A DNA stretch of 64,000 bases from contig NZ_AP025032.1 of assembly GCF_019973775.1 (NCBI RefSeq), positions 682,001 to 746,000 on the forward strand, given 5' to 3'. Under the pieces are notes generated by a model, which saw only the letters and a list, made by a program, of their open reading frames with translations, was not told the origin of the DNA and did no database searches. Numbering within the stretch: the stretch's first letter is position 1; each line of letters opens with the position of its first letter. This document shows positions 1 through 9,337 of this stretch, piece by piece. Position numbers and translations under genes: made by a program. Source of the stretch: Aureimonas sp. SA4125 (GTDB taxonomy: Bacteria; Pseudomonadota; Alphaproteobacteria; Rhizobiales; Rhizobiaceae).

Positions 1-1394
1 CGGACCATGTGCCGCAGCTCCGCCTCGTCGGCGGCCGCCATCACCACCATGCCCGGCAGCGGCACGAGGAAGCCGGTGTCGAACGAGCCCGCATGCGTCG
101 GACCGTCGGCGCCGACGAAGCCGGCGCGGTCGATGGCGAATCGCACCGGAAGGTTCTGGATCGCGACGTCGTGGACGATCTGGTCGTAGGCGCGCTGCAG
201 GAAGGTCGAGTAGATCGCGACGAACGGCTTGTAGCCCTCGGAGGCAAGGCCCGCGGCAAAGGTCACGGCGTGCTGCTCGGCGATTCCGACGTCGAAGGTG
301 CGGCTCGGAAAGGCCTCGCCAAAGAGGTCGAGTCCGGTGCCGCTCGGCATGGCGGCGTTAATGGCGACGATCCTGTCGTCGTCCTGCGCCTCCTGGATCA
401 GGCTTTCGGCGAAGACCGCGGTATAGCTCGGGGCGTTGCCCTTGGAGCTTGCCTTGGCCTGCGTGCCGGTGACGACGTCGAACTTGGCGACGCCGTGATA
501 CTTGTCGGCAGAGCTTTCGGCCGGGGCGTAGCCCTTGCCCTTGCGGGTGACGACGTGGACGAGGATCGGGCCGTTCTTTGCGTCACGAACATTCTTGAGG
601 ACGGGCAGGAGATGGTCGAGATCGTGGCCGTCGATCGGGCCGACATAATAGAAGCCGAGCTCTTCGAACAGCGTGCCGCCGGTGAAGAAGCCGCGGGTGA
701 ATTCCTCGGTTTTGCGCGCGCCCTCGCGCATGAAGTCGGGCAGGATCTTCGTCAGGGTCTTCGCCTTGTCGCGCAGGCCCCGATAGGTCTTGCCGGAGAC
801 GAGGCGGGCGAGATAGGCGCTCATCGCGCCCGTCGGCGGGGCGATCGACATGTCGTTGTCGTTGAGGATGACGATCAGACGCGCGTCGAGCGCCCCGGCA
901 TTGTTCATCGCCTCGTAGGCCATGCCGGCCGACATGGCGCCGTCGCCGATCACCGCGACGATGTTGTTCTTCGCGCCGGAAAGGTCGCGCGCGACCGCCA
1001 TGCCGAGGCCGGCCGAGATCGAGGTCGAGGAATGGCCGGCGCCGAACGGGTCGAATTCGCTTTCCGTGCGCTTGGCAAAGCCCGAGAGCCCGCCTTCCTG
1101 GCGCACGGTGCGCATGCGCTTGCGCCGCCCGGTCAGGATCTTGTGCGGATAGGCCTGGTGTCCGACGTCCCAGATGATGCGGTCGTCGGGCGTGTTGAAG
1201 ACGTAGTGCAACGCCACCGTCAGTTCGACGACGCCGAGCCCCGCACCGAGATGTCCACCGGTCCGCGACACCGCGTCGATGAGGTCCGTGCGCAATTCGT
1301 CCGCCACCTGCCGGAGGTCGGCCTCGCGCATCTGCCGGAGATCGGCGGGCGAGTCGATCAGGTCGAGCAGGGGCGTCTGGGGCTGGTCTGTCAC
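1..1394 (-). CDS. dxs: 1-deoxy-D-xylulose-5-phosphate synthase, 3' part missing (window edge)
   Basis: This enzyme condenses pyruvate and glyceraldehyde 3-phosphate, using thiamine diphosphate, in the first step of the MEP isoprenoid pathway. The translation starts [16 protein letters not shown] and carries the family landmarks: [12 protein letters not shown] near residue 45, the [13 protein letters not shown] thiamine-diphosphate region, and the start of the pyrimidine-binding domain ([15 protein letters not shown]). About 464 of some 640 residues are present; the transketolase C-terminal domain lies left of the window. The GTG at 1394 is chosen because AAAGG sits about 10 bases upstream; an in-frame GTG at 1406 is possible. 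It is the last gene of the leftward run aroC, deacetylase, xseB, dxs; xseB beside dxs is a common arrangement in alphaproteobacteria. A later isoprenoid enzyme, ispH, is also in this window near 18.5 kb. Confidence 0.96.
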   Translation of the reverse strand, partial: MTDQPQTPLLDLIDSPADLRQMREADLRQVADELRTDLIDAVSRTGGHLGAGLGVVELTVALHYVFNTPDDRIIWDVGHQAYPHKILTGRRKRMRTVRQEGGLSGFAKRTESEFDPFGAGHSSTSISAGLGMAVARDLSGAKNNIVAVIGDGAMSAGMAYEAMNNAGALDARLIVILNDNDMSIAPPTGAMSAYLARLVSGKTYRGLRDKAKTLTKILPDFMREGARKTEEFTRGFFTGGTLFEELGFYYVGPIDGHDLDHLLPVLKNVRDAKNGPILVHVVTRKGKGYAPAESSADKYHGVAKFDVVTGTQAKASSKGNAPSYTAVFAESLIQEAQDDDRIVAINAAMPSGTGLDLFGEAFPSRTFDVGIAEQHAVTFAAGLASEGYKPFVAIYSTFLQRAYDQIVHDVAIQNLPVRFAIDRAGFVGADGPTHAGSFDTGFLVPLPGMVVMAAADEAELRHMV

Positions 1395-1580
1395 GAAATC
1401 CGGCACCTTTCAGGCTGACTTGGCGGCGTGTCCGAAGAACGGATTATGCCGCAGAGCACGTTCGCCAGGCCCCTCCGGACCGGCTCGCATGCCTCTAAGA
1501 TTGGGAACATCACCGGATCTGCAAGCCTGCGGCGCACGAACGACGAAACGCTCACCATCAAGCGCGACCGTGACGGCGCA

Positions 1581-1853
1581 TCAGGCGGGGTCGAGCGGTT
1601 CGGTTCCGATCGGCTTGCCCGACCGTGACAGCTTGATCTTCTCGACCTTGTCTTCCGCCGAGGACAGGAGCCGCTCGCAATGGTTCTTCAGCTTCTCGCC
1701 GCGCTCGTAGATGCGGATCGAGACGTCGAGGGCGACGTCGCCATGCTCGAGATCGGAGACGATCTTCTCCAGCGCGCTCAGCGCCTCCTCGAAGCTCATG
1801 CGCTTGATGTCGGAATCGTCGGCAGGGGGAGAGTTTGCGGATTCGATGGCCAT
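1581..1853 (-). CDS. xseB: Exodeoxyribonuclease VII small subunit
   Basis: This is the small subunit of exonuclease VII, which with XseA degrades single-stranded DNA into oligonucleotides. The 90-residue product has the single XseB domain: [18 protein letters not shown], then GDVALD, then a helix with [15 protein letters not shown]. The family is usually 70-90 residues, so the gene is full length. The start is the ATG at 1853, right before MAIESAN. The frame stays open far upstream, but that part overlaps the deacetylase gene out of frame and is not coding. The gene lies 23 bases after the deacetylase and 186 bases before dxs, so it is probably co-transcribed with both. The partner xseA is not in the window. 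Confidence 0.95.
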   Translation of the reverse strand: MAIESANSPPADDSDIKRMSFEEALSALEKIVSDLEHGDVALDVSIRIYERGEKLKNHCERLLSSAEDKVEKIKLSRSGKPIGTEPLDPA

Positions 1854-1876
1854 GCGTTTCCTATAGCCTGTGCCGG

Positions 1877-2803
1877 TCAGCCGGTCATCAGGCGCTTGAC
1901 GTGGACCGCGACCGAGGATCCCAGGCCGACAAGGTCGTAGCCGCCTTCCAAGAGGCTGATCAGGCGACCGTTGCCGAAGCGGTCGGCAATGTCCATCAGC
2001 TCTCCCGTCGCCCAGTCGAAATCGTCTTCCACCAGCTGCAGGCCGGCAAGCGGATCGCGCCAATGCGCGTCGAAGCCGGCGGAGATGATGACGAGATCGG
2101 GACGGAACGCCCGCAGGGCCGGCATGATGCGGGTGGTGAAGGCCTCGCGGAATGCGTCGCTGCCATCGCCCGACGACAGCGGCGCGTTGACGATGTTGCC
2201 GGCGCCCGTCTCGTTCTTGGCCCCGGTGCCGGGATAGAGCGGCATCTGGTGGGTCGAGGCGTAGAGGACGCTCGGATCGGCAAGGAAGATGTCCTGGGTC
2301 CCGTTGCCGTGATGAACATCCCAGTCGATGATCGCCACCCGCTCCAGTCCGTGCACGGCCTGCGCATGCCGGGCTGCGATGGCGGCGGTGTTGAACAGGC
2401 AGAAGCCCATCGCCGTCTCGCGCTCGGCGTGGTGGCCGGGCGGGCGCCCTGCGACGAAGACGTTGGCGGCTTCGCCGGTCACCACATCGTCGACCGCCGC
2501 GCAGGCCGCGCCGACGGCATGGAAGGCTGCGGAAAAGCTCCGCGGGCTGATCACCGTGTCGCTTTCGATGCGCACGATGCCGCTCGCCGGAACCGCCTTC
2601 GCGATGCGGCGCACATGCTGCTCGGGATGGCACCGGATGATGGCTTCCAGAAGCCCTTCGGGCGCCTCCTGCCGGTCGAGGTGCTGAAAGGCCTCGGCCT
2701 CCAGTGCCGACGCCACGGCCTGCATCCGCTCCGGTCGCTCCGGATGGCCCGGGCCGGTCAGGTGCTCGGTGAAGATCGGATGGTGATAGAGGCGCGTCGT
2801 CAT
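1877..2803 (-). CDS. Histone deacetylase family protein (acetylpolyamine amidohydrolase-like)
   Basis: This is a 308-residue zinc-dependent amidohydrolase of the arginase/deacetylase fold, related to class II histone deacetylases and bacterial acetylpolyamine amidohydrolases. The motifs are in order: [11 protein letters not shown] near residue 20, RPPGHHAE for the charge-relay histidines, [10 protein letters not shown] with zinc-binding Asp and His, and [14 protein letters not shown] with the second zinc-binding Asp. The usual Tyr region near the C-terminus appears as LLEGGYDL. No signal peptide is seen, so it is probably cytoplasmic. The native substrate cannot be read from sequence; acetylated polyamines or small acetylated amines are plausible from the family. 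It lies between aroC and xseB in the leftward run. Confidence 0.9.
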   Translation of the reverse strand: MTTRLYHHPIFTEHLTGPGHPERPERMQAVASALEAEAFQHLDRQEAPEGLLEAIIRCHPEQHVRRIAKAVPASGIVRIESDTVISPRSFSAAFHAVGAACAAVDDVVTGEAANVFVAGRPPGHHAERETAMGFCLFNTAAIAARHAQAVHGLERVAIIDWDVHHGNGTQDIFLADPSVLYASTHQMPLYPGTGAKNETGAGNIVNAPLSSGDGSDAFREAFTTRIMPALRAFRPDLVIISAGFDAHWRDPLAGLQLVEDDFDWATGELMDIADRFGNGRLISLLEGGYDLVGLGSSVAVHVKRLMTG

Positions 2804-2857
2804 CAGCGCGCAGCTAGTGTCGCGCGACCGAAGGTCAATTTGAGCCGTCCCGCCATC

Positions 2858-3952
2858 TCAGACCCGGCCGGTCTGGCCGCGATGGCGCAGGTAGTGGTCG
2901 GCGATGGCGCAGGCGACCATCGCCTCGCCGATCGGCACCGCGCGGATGCCGACGCAGGGGTCGTGCCGGCCCTTCGTCATGACGTCGACCTCGTTGCCGT
3001 CTGCGTCGACGGAGCGTCTCGGCGTCAGGATGGAGGAGGTCGGCTTGACGGCAAAGCGTGCGACGATCGGCTGCCCGGTCGAGATGCCGCCGAGAATCCC
3101 GCCGGCATGGTTCGACAGAAACTCCGGCTCGCCGTCCGCGCCGATGCGGATCTCGTCGGCATTCTCCTCGCCCGAAAGCATCGCGGCGGCAAAGCCGTTG
3201 CCGATCTCGACGCCCTTCACCGCATTGATGGACATCAGGTTGGAAGCGATGTCCTGGTCGAGCTTGGCATAGATCGGCGCGCCGAGACCCGCGGGGACGC
3301 CCGTCGCGGTGATCTCGATGACGGCGCCGACCGAGGAGCCGCTCTTGCGGATCTTGTCGAGATAGCTCTCCCAGCGCAGGGCCGTCTCGGCATCCGGGCA
3401 GAAGAAGGCGTTGTCGTCGATCGCCGCGTCGTCCCAGCGCGACCGGTCGATCTCGATCTCGCCGATCCGCACCAGGGCGCCGCGGATCTTCAGCCCGGGC
3501 ACGACGAGGCGGGCGAGCGCGCCGGCGGCGACCCGTGTCGCCGTCTCGCGCGCCGAGGAACGGCCGCCGCCGCGATAGTCGCGCACGCCGTATTTTATGT
3601 CGTAGGTGATGTCGGCATGGCCCGGGCGATAGCGCCGGGCGATGTCGGAATAGTCCTTCGAGCGCTGGTCGACGTTCTGGATCTCCAGGGCGATCGGCGT
3701 GCCGGTGGAGATCAGCTCGCCCTCTCTGTCCCCCGGCATGACGCCGGAGAGGACGCGGACCGCGTCGGGCTCCTGGCGCTGCGTGGTGAAGCGCGACTGG
3801 CCGGGCCGCCGCTTGTCGAGGAAGGACTGGATCTCGGCTTCGGAAAAACGGATCCCGGGGGGGAAGCCGTCGACGACGCAGCCGATGGCCGGGCCATGGC
3901 TCTCTCCCCAGGTCGTGACACGGTAAAGATGTCCGTAAGTATTATGCGACAT
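2858..3952 (-). CDS. aroC: Chorismate synthase
   Basis: The enzyme converts 5-enolpyruvylshikimate 3-phosphate to chorismate with reduced FMN, the last step of the shikimate pathway. The 364-residue product matches the family length. It begins [20 protein letters not shown], the first chorismate-synthase signature, and has [18 protein letters not shown] near residue 130 and the C-terminal pattern with KGRHDPC and RAVPIGEAM. The ATG start is directly before the conserved N-terminus; upstream GGA is a weak ribosome site. It is the first gene of the leftward run and is separated from the divergent DUF1344 gene by about 245 bases that should hold its promoter. Confidence 0.97.
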   Translation of the reverse strand: MSHNTYGHLYRVTTWGESHGPAIGCVVDGFPPGIRFSEAEIQSFLDKRRPGQSRFTTQRQEPDAVRVLSGVMPGDREGELISTGTPIALEIQNVDQRSKDYSDIARRYRPGHADITYDIKYGVRDYRGGGRSSARETATRVAAGALARLVVPGLKIRGALVRIGEIEIDRSRWDDAAIDDNAFFCPDAETALRWESYLDKIRKSGSSVGAVIEITATGVPAGLGAPIYAKLDQDIASNLMSINAVKGVEIGNGFAAAMLSGEENADEIRIGADGEPEFLSNHAGGILGGISTGQPIVARFAVKPTSSILTPRRSVDADGNEVDVMTKGRHDPCVGIRAVPIGEAMVACAIADHYLRHRGQTGRV

Positions 3953-4197
3953 TGAAGGGTCCGTGCGACGTCGAAGGGATCTAACCCCTCGCGGTTTATG
4001 TCAGTGTGTGGCATCGGGTCAAATGATGTGACATCGGCGGTTTTCGGGCGGGGAATCGGACCGGCGGCGCGCAAAAGACACAATCCGCCTCACTATCGTT
4101 CCTCTGGACGGACGGGCGGCGCCTTCCCGAAACGGACCGGTGCTGCAGGTGGCGGGAAACTACTGCCGTGGGCAGCCATGAATTCGAGGACCATATC

Positions 4198-4425
4198 GTG
4201 ACCAGACAGATCATCGCCTTTTTCGCCAGTTCCTTCCTCTGTGTCGCGCTGACCATTCCAGCCCGCGCCGAGGAAAAGAGCGGCGTGATCGCCGCGATCG
4301 ACAGGGAGGGTTCGCTGCTGACATTCGCCGACGGCACGACCTACGTCCTGCCGGGCGAGTTCGATTACGACGCGGTCGCTCCGGGCATGGAAGTCCACGT
4401 GATCTTCGACCTCAGCGCCATCTGA
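4198..4425 (+). CDS. Small exported DUF1344-type protein
   Basis: This is a small protein of 75 residues with a clear Sec signal peptide (MTRQIIAFFASSFLCVALTI, cleavage likely after PARA) and a mature part of about 50 residues. The mature part has one beta-rich segment, SGVIAAIDREGSLLTFADG then TYVLPGEFD. This resembles the DUF1344 family of small periplasmic proteins in rhizobia; function is unknown. The GTG at 4198 is preferred because GAGG lies eight bases upstream and the signal peptide begins there; an in-frame ATG at 4168 would add a non-hydrophobic leader. It stands alone between divergent aroC and the convergent histidine phosphatase. Confidence 0.75.
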   Translation: MTRQIIAFFASSFLCVALTIPARAEEKSGVIAAIDREGSLLTFADGTTYVLPGEFDYDAVAPGMEVHVIFDLSAI

Positions 4426-4485
4426 CGGCGCCAGCGATCCCTCCGGGTGCGACGGGCCGAGGGCGGGCTTCGGCGCAAGGCAACG

Positions 4486-5079
4486 TCAGATCCAGTCGAC
4501 TGTTCCGTCCTCGGCCCTGAGGACCTGATCCTGGGGGATCGTCAGGAAGGCGGCGTCGCGCGGGGACGTCCCGCCATAGAGCCACAGGAAAGCCCTGACG
4601 ATGCCGCCATGCGCGACGACGACCGTCGGCACCGTCAATGCCTCGAAAACGGGGCGGGCGCGTTCGGCCAGCATGGCATAGCTTTCCGCCGTCGGCCCCG
4701 GCGGAACATAGTCCCACTTTGCCGCCTCTCGCTCGGCCACGGCCTCCGGGGTCCGGGCTGAAATCTCGTCGAGCGTCGACCCCTCCCAATCGCCGAAATG
4801 CAGCTCCTTGAGTCGCGCATCCGTCGCGTAGGCCGTGGAATCGAGACCGAGTTCGCCGCGAATGATTTCCATGGTCTCGCGGGTGCGCAGCATCGGGCTG
4901 GCGAGATAATGCAAGGCGCCGGCATCCCTGCCGAGCAGGTCGGCAAGCTTGCGGCCATTGCGTTTGGCCTGTGTCCGGCCGGTCGCGTTGAGGCTGATCT
5001 CGGCCTGGCCCTGCAACCGCTCCTCGGCGTTCCAGTCGGTCTGTCCGTGGCGGCAGAGATAGATCAGGGGCAAGGTCAT
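4486..5079 (-). CDS. Histidine phosphatase family protein (phosphoglycerate mutase-like)
   Basis: This is a 197-residue protein of the branch-1 histidine phosphatase superfamily. It begins MTLPLIYLCRHGQTDWNAE with the RHG catalytic motif (His near residue 11), followed by ERLQGQAEISLNATG, the SPMLRTRETMEII segment with the second substrate arginine, the acid ELHFGDWEG, and VVAHGGIVRAFL with the second catalytic histidine. The motif set fits cofactor-dependent phosphoglycerate mutase relatives of the GpmB/CobC type; the true substrate is not evident. It starts 22 bases after fabI and is probably co-transcribed with it. Confidence 0.9.
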   Translation of the reverse strand: MTLPLIYLCRHGQTDWNAEERLQGQAEISLNATGRTQAKRNGRKLADLLGRDAGALHYLASPMLRTRETMEIIRGELGLDSTAYATDARLKELHFGDWEGSTLDEISARTPEAVAEREAAKWDYVPPGPTAESYAMLAERARPVFEALTVPTVVVAHGGIVRAFLWLYGGTSPRDAAFLTIPQDQVLRAEDGTVDWI

Positions 5080-5101
5080 CGCGGTAAAGACTGCAGGCCG
5101 A

Positions 5102-5932
5102 TCACTCCTTGACGACCGAGATGTCGGGCGCGTCGACAGCCTTCATGCCCACGGTGTGGTAGCCCGAATCGACGTGGTGGATCTCGCCGGTGACCGCCGT
5201 CGACATGTCGGACAGGAGGTAGAGGGCGGACTGGCCGACCTCGTCGATGGTCACGGTGCGCTTCAGCGGCGAGTTGTACTCGTTCCATTTGAGGATGTAG
5301 CGGAAGTCGCCGATGCCGGAAGCGGCAAGGGTCTTGATCGGACCGGCGGAGATCGCGTTGACGCGGATCTTCTGCTTGCCGAGGTCGACGGCGAGATAGC
5401 GCACCGAGGCCTCGAGCGCGGCCTTGGCGACGCCCATGACGTTGTAGTGCGGCATCACCTTTTCGGCGCCGTAGTAGGTCAGGGTCAGCATCGACCCGCC
5501 GTCGGTCATCAACTTCTCGGCGCGCTGCGCGACCGCCGTGAAGGAATAGACCGAAATCAGCATGGTCTTGGAGAAATTGCCCTCGGACGTGTCGACATAG
5601 CGGCCTGTCAGTTCGTCCTTGTCGGAAAAGCCGATGGCGTGGACGAGGAAGTCGAGCTTTCCCCATTTCTCCGCGAGCGTATCGAAGACCGCGTCGATGG
5701 TCGCGGCATCGGAGACATCGCAATGTCCGGCGACAAAAGCGTTCAGTTCCGCGGCGAGGGGCTCGACGCGCTTCTTCAGAGCATCGCCCTGGTAGGTCAG
5801 GGCAACCTCGGCCCCCTGGTCGGCCAGTGCCTTGGCGATTCCCCAGGCGATCGAACGGTTGTTGGCGACGCCCATGACAAGGCCGCGCTTGCCCGACATG
5901 AGACCGCGCGGCGCGCCGTTTGATTCCGTCAT
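5102..5932 (-). CDS. fabI: Enoyl-[acyl-carrier-protein] reductase (NADH)
   Basis: FabI reduces the enoyl-ACP double bond in the last step of each fatty-acid elongation round; it is the target of triclosan-type inhibitors. The 276-residue product has the short-chain dehydrogenase fold: KRGLVMGVANNRSIAWGIAK for NAD binding at residues 14-33, the family Tyr-x6-Lys (YNVMGVAK, about residues 162-169), and AGPIKTLAASGI in the substrate loop. The ATG at 5932 (MTESNGAP) has GGGAAAG upstream and matches the length of homologues. The order J-domain protein, fabI, phosphatase on one strand suggests a leftward operon. Confidence 0.96.
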   Translation of the reverse strand: MTESNGAPRGLMSGKRGLVMGVANNRSIAWGIAKALADQGAEVALTYQGDALKKRVEPLAAELNAFVAGHCDVSDAATIDAVFDTLAEKWGKLDFLVHAIGFSDKDELTGRYVDTSEGNFSKTMLISVYSFTAVAQRAEKLMTDGGSMLTLTYYGAEKVMPHYNVMGVAKAALEASVRYLAVDLGKQKIRVNAISAGPIKTLAASGIGDFRYILKWNEYNSPLKRTVTIDEVGQSALYLLSDMSTAVTGEIHHVDSGYHTVGMKAVDAPDISVVKE

Positions 5933-6040
5933 ATTCAGACTTTCCCAGACCACCGCGCCAGATCGGCAGACGCGGCGGCGGTATGGCATAGGCGGGGCCT
6001 GCCTTCAAGTTTGCAGCCGGAACGGGGCGTCAGCCGCCCG

Positions 6041-6973
6041 TCATTCTGCGTCGGGCTGCGACCGCAGGAAATCGGCAAGCGCCTCGTCGCGGTGCTGTGG
6101 CAGGACGATCCTGATCGCCACGAGCACGTCGGCGCGAGTACCATCGGCCCGCGTCAGACCCTTGCCCTTGAGCCGGAGCGTCTTGCCGGCATTCGACCAG
6201 GGCGGCAGGGTGAGGGATACCCGTCCGTCCAGGGTGTCGACCGGGATCTTGCCGCCGAGGACGGCCGTGCGGATCGGTACGGCCAGGCTGAGCTTCAGGT
6301 CGCGGCCGTCGATCTCAAAACGCGGATGCGGGACAAAGTCGATGGTGACGAGCGCGTCGCCCGCGGGCGCCGCGGCGGAAGCGCCGGGTTGCCCCTGGCC
6401 CCGCAGCCGTATCGTCTGGCCGTTCTCGACGCCGTCGGGAAGCCGGATTGCGAGCCGCTTGCCCGAGGGAAAGATCGCCTCGACCTTCTCATCCGACACG
6501 ATATCCTCGAGCCGAACCTTCAGCGTTGCCCGGATGTCCTCGCCTTTGACCGCCCCCTGGCGTGCGCCGGCAAAACCGGCACCGCCCCCGCGCGGCACGC
6601 CACGCCCGCCGAAAGCCTGCTCGAAGAAGTCGGAGAACACGCTCTCGGCGCCATCCGCACCGGGGCCCGACCGAAACTCGAAGCCGGGGCTGGCGCCGGG
6701 ACGGCCGCCGCCGAAGGGACTGCCGCCGCCCGGAAATCCCTGGAACTTCGGCTTGCCGTCGGCATCGATCTCGCCCCGGTCGAACTGTGCTCGTTTGTCC
6801 TTGTCGCCGAGGATCTCGTAGGCCTGGTTGGCTTCGTTGAAGCGCGTCGCGGCCGTCGGATCCTGCGTATTGGAATCGGGATGGAAGCGCTTGGCGAGTT
6901 TGCGAAAGGCGCCCTTGATCTCTTTTTCGCTGGCAGTCTTGGCAACGCCGAGAATGGCGTAGGGATCGCGCAT
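6041..6973 (-). CDS. J-domain protein of the DnaJ-C / CbpA type
   Basis: This is a co-chaperone of DnaK. The 310-residue product begins MRDPYAILGVAKTASEKEI, a J domain with the essential HPD motif (RFHPDSN, near residue 35) and the QAYEILGDKDKRAQFD helix. A glycine/phenylalanine-rich linker with GGGSPFGGGRPGASPG follows, then the DnaJ C-terminal substrate-binding domains. There is no Cys-rich zinc finger, so it is a CbpA-like type II protein and not DnaJ itself. The ATG at 6973 is directly before the J domain with AGGA upstream; the frame is open further upstream but that part does not resemble the family. It lies 108 bases upstream of fabI. Confidence 0.92.
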   Translation of the reverse strand: MRDPYAILGVAKTASEKEIKGAFRKLAKRFHPDSNTQDPTAATRFNEANQAYEILGDKDKRAQFDRGEIDADGKPKFQGFPGGGSPFGGGRPGASPGFEFRSGPGADGAESVFSDFFEQAFGGRGVPRGGGAGFAGARQGAVKGEDIRATLKVRLEDIVSDEKVEAIFPSGKRLAIRLPDGVENGQTIRLRGQGQPGASAAAPAGDALVTIDFVPHPRFEIDGRDLKLSLAVPIRTAVLGGKIPVDTLDGRVSLTLPPWSNAGKTLRLKGKGLTRADGTRADVLVAIRIVLPQHRDEALADFLRSQPDAE

Positions 6974-7180
6974 GAGGTTTGGTCCTAGTGTCCGTCGGAA
7001 GAACGGGATCGGCTTTGTCGAAAAAGACAGGTGACGGCAAAAGGCCCGGGAGTCCATTCGGGCTCGGTCCCAGTCGGGTGCCTCCCTGAGAACCTGGCCG
7101 GCGCAAGCCGCATCCTTGCGTCTGCGTGGGATATGGCGCCGGCCCTGGCGAAATTTAAGGGCCGAGTCGCAAAGAGGGGG

Positions 7181-7594
7181 TCAGCTGCCTTCGCTGAAAT
7201 GCGTCAAGGTCCACTCGCCCCGGCCTTTCGTGCAGGCCTCGCCGTCGTAGACGGCGACGCCGTCATAGCGTTGGCGCGAGGTGCGGAACTGCCGGCAGAT
7301 CATGTCGCCGGCCTTGACCTCGTGGATCGCGGTGATGACCCCGCTCGCACCCGTATCGGCATTCGCCCAGGCCATCGGCTGCTCCGGCGTCGCCGCAAGA
7401 TTGGCCGAGGAAACTGCGTTCCGCACGGTATTGCCGTCGGAAGCCTGCTCGGGTGCGATGGCCGGCTCGGCTGGCTTGATGGAATTGGTGACGATGCTCC
7501 GGTCGACCATTTCCTCCATGCCGCCGCCGGAGATCACGCAGCCCGAGAGCGACATAATCGGCAGGAGGATGAAAGTTGCTTTGATCAGATCCAT
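7181..7594 (-). CDS. RT0821/Lpp0805-type surface lipoprotein
   Basis: This is a predicted outer-membrane or periplasmic lipoprotein of 137 residues. The N-terminus [19 protein letters not shown] ends in a lipobox (LSGC) at residue 19. The C-terminal half carries the small surface-antigen domain with [18 protein letters not shown] and a second Cys in [14 protein letters not shown], typical of RT0821/Lpp0805-family proteins. The two cysteines may pair in the periplasm. No function is assigned in this family. It is divergent from pdxH, and the 72 bases between them must hold both promoters. Confidence 0.82.
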   Translation of the reverse strand: MDLIKATFILLPIMSLSGCVISGGGMEEMVDRSIVTNSIKPAEPAIAPEQASDGNTVRNAVSSANLAATPEQPMAWANADTGASGVITAIHEVKAGDMICRQFRTSRQRYDGVAVYDGEACTKGRGEWTLTHFSEGS

Positions 7595-7666
7595 CGCGGT
7601 CGTATGTCTCGCTGGCCCAGGTCTCGATCGGCTCGGGCAGACCTTTGCAGGGAGCCCCGGCCGATT

Positions 7667-8287
7667 ATGACGAACGATAGCTTAAGCCTTGGTGAAAACC
7701 CCGTCGGCGATGATCCATTTGCCCAATTCGGCCAATGGCTCGAGGAAGCCGGTGCAACCGAGATCAACGATCCGAATGCGCTGGCTCTGGCAAGCGTCGA
7801 TGCCTCGGGCCTCCCGGATGTCCGGATGGTTCTCCTGAAGGACTTCGACGCCCGTGGCTTCGTGTTCTACACGAATTTCGGCAGTGCGAAAGGCAGGCAG
7901 ATCCTCGGCAGTGGCAAGGCGGCGATGTGCTTCCACTGGAAGAGCCTGCGTCGACAGGTCCGCATCCGCGGAACGACCGAAGTCGTTTCGGACGCCGAGG
8001 CCGATGGCTATTACGCGACGCGCCCCCGCCGCAGCAGGCTCGGCGCCTGGGCCTCCGACCAGTCGCAGCCGCTCCGGGACCGGGCCCTTTTGATCGACAA
8101 GGTGGCGGCGGTCGACGCGAAATATCCCGGGGACGACATCCCGCGCCCGGCGAACTGGTCCGGCTTTCGCCTCGTGCCAAGCGAGATCGAGTTCTGGCAG
8201 GATGGCGAGTTTCGCCTGCACGACCGCATTTTGTTCAAACGTATCGCGGAGGGCGACGCCTGGACGTTGGGGCGGCTCTACCCGTAA
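7667..8287 (+). CDS. pdxH: Pyridoxamine 5'-phosphate oxidase
   Basis: This is an FMN-dependent oxidase making pyridoxal 5'-phosphate, the last step of vitamin B6 biosynthesis and salvage. The 206-residue product has the FMN-binding split-barrel region ([19 protein letters not shown] near residues 48-66), the [17 protein letters not shown] strand, and the C-terminal dimerisation region ending HDRILFKR...WTLGRLYP, as in homologues. The ATG at 7667 ([12 protein letters not shown]) matches family length; the open frame reaches much further upstream across the divergent gene and is ignored. It appears monocistronic. Confidence 0.95.
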   Translation: MTNDSLSLGENPVGDDPFAQFGQWLEEAGATEINDPNALALASVDASGLPDVRMVLLKDFDARGFVFYTNFGSAKGRQILGSGKAAMCFHWKSLRRQVRIRGTTEVVSDAEADGYYATRPRRSRLGAWASDQSQPLRDRALLIDKVAAVDAKYPGDDIPRPANWSGFRLVPSEIEFWQDGEFRLHDRILFKRIAEGDAWTLGRLYP

Positions 8288-8446
8288 GGCGCGTCAGCGG
8301 GCCGCTCGATCTCGGTCTCCGTGGCGGCGGGCTGGTTGCGTCGCAACCGGTCAGGCAACGGGGGCAGGCGTAACGGGTGAGCCGGCGGACCAAGTCACGC
8401 CGTGCGCCAATTCACAATAGGGGAAGCAAGGACGCGAACAAGATAC

Positions 8447-8475
8447 TTGACGCTAGGGAATATTCCTGAAAACTA
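8447..8475 (+). promoter_or_regulatory. Possible promoter with GGAATATTCC palindrome
   Basis: TTGACG at 8447-8452 resembles a -35 element. A perfect 10-base palindrome, GGAATATTCC, covers 8457-8466, inside what would be the spacer, and a weak -10-like AAACTA lies at 8470-8475. It sits about 40 bases before the start of the unknown gene at 8507. The palindrome is directly visible; its role as an operator is inference. Confidence 0.3.
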
Positions 8476-8506
8476 CGCCCAGCGACAACGCTCAAAGGAG
8501 GCCCCG

Positions 8507-9283
8507 ATGCAGTCCTCGACGACCGTTCTTCCTTCGCCGCGCCATGCTGATTTCTACAACGCTTTGCCCGATGTCATGGATGCGGACGCGCATGTGACCC
8601 GACTTGGGCGGCATGCCGCGATCGACCATCTGATCGAGGTGATCGTGCGCCATGGAATGGGCGACCTCGTCGGCATTCGGCTCCTGCACAATCACTGCCC
8701 CATTTCGCCGGTCGAACTGATGGTCGAGGAGGAGGAAATGGGGGACGGCGGACCGGTTCTGGCGACAGCGCCCCGCCTGACCGATTCGCCGCTGACTGAT
8801 GGGCTGGCGCCAAACAGCTGGGCACTGGTGGATGGCGCTTGGACGCCAGTCGAGTTCTCGGCGGAGGACGCCGTCCGTCGTGCGGCAGCCCTCGCCATGG
8901 GCCAGACCAGCTTTCTCGCCGATTTCGCCACGCGGCTGCAGGAGATGGGGGCTGCGCAAACCCTCGGCCTCTGCGTCTTCGAACGCCAGTTCTTCCGCTT
9001 CGCCAACCCGTCTCGGCGTGACGAGATTCTGGTCGAGACGACGGATACCGAGCGGCGCGCCAATATCCTGCGCTTCGACGACGCCACCCATCATGCGCCG
9101 GGATCACTGATCGAGACGGTCTGGGTTGCCGGCGTCGGCAGCGATCCGACCGCCAATTGCCCGACGCGCTGCGGCACACGCTGCCAGATCCTGATGTCCT
9201 GCCAAGACTATTCGACCGGCCACCAGAAGTTCAAGGTCTCGCACGACAAGCAACACACCGGCCCGGAGCACTGGTCCGGATGA
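8507..9283 (+). CDS. Unrecognised protein with a C-terminal four-Cys cluster
   Basis: I do not recognise this family. The ATG at 8507 (MQSSTTVLPSPRHADFYN) is preceded by an unusually strong AAAGGAGG ribosome site, giving 258 residues. The frame is open from 8402, but that leader has no ribosome site. There is no signal peptide or membrane segment. Visible landmarks are a His-rich stretch (IRLLHNHCPISPVELMVEEEE, residues about 64-84), a mostly helical middle (AVRRAAALAMGQ), and a C-terminal cluster CPTRCGTRCQILMSC with spacing C-x3-C-x3-C-x5-C, near residue 222. The histidines and cysteines suggest a metal or redox site, but that is inference. Codon use is like its neighbours, so the gene looks resident. 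It stands alone between pdxH and convergent tldD. Confidence 0.7.
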   Translation: MQSSTTVLPSPRHADFYNALPDVMDADAHVTRLGRHAAIDHLIEVIVRHGMGDLVGIRLLHNHCPISPVELMVEEEEMGDGGPVLATAPRLTDSPLTDGLAPNSWALVDGAWTPVEFSAEDAVRRAAALAMGQTSFLADFATRLQEMGAAQTLGLCVFERQFFRFANPSRRDEILVETTDTERRANILRFDDATHHAPGSLIETVWVAGVGSDPTANCPTRCGTRCQILMSCQDYSTGHQKFKVSHDKQHTGPEHWSG

Positions 9284-9286
9284 TAG

Positions 9287-9330
9287 TCGCTCCACCTGGC
9301 CCCACCAGGACAAAAAGCCAAGTGGAGCGA
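9287..9330. terminator. Hairpin between convergent genes
   Basis: TCGCTCCAC at 9287-9295 is matched by GTGGAGCGA at 9322-9330, with further pairing inside (TGGC with GCCA after one mismatch). It lies in the short gap between the unknown rightward gene and leftward tldD. No clear T-run follows on either strand, so a two-way terminator role is only probable. Confidence 0.4.
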
Positions 9331-9337
9331 AATCGCC

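Noticed and set aside
9..1418. 469-residue rightward open frame opposite dxs
   Set aside because: It is the complement of a clear dxs gene; high GC produces long antisense frames, and the sequence has no family features.
1835..3955. 706-residue rightward open frame across the deacetylase and aroC genes
   Set aside because: It lies antisense to two well-recognised genes and has Arg/Asp-rich shadow composition.
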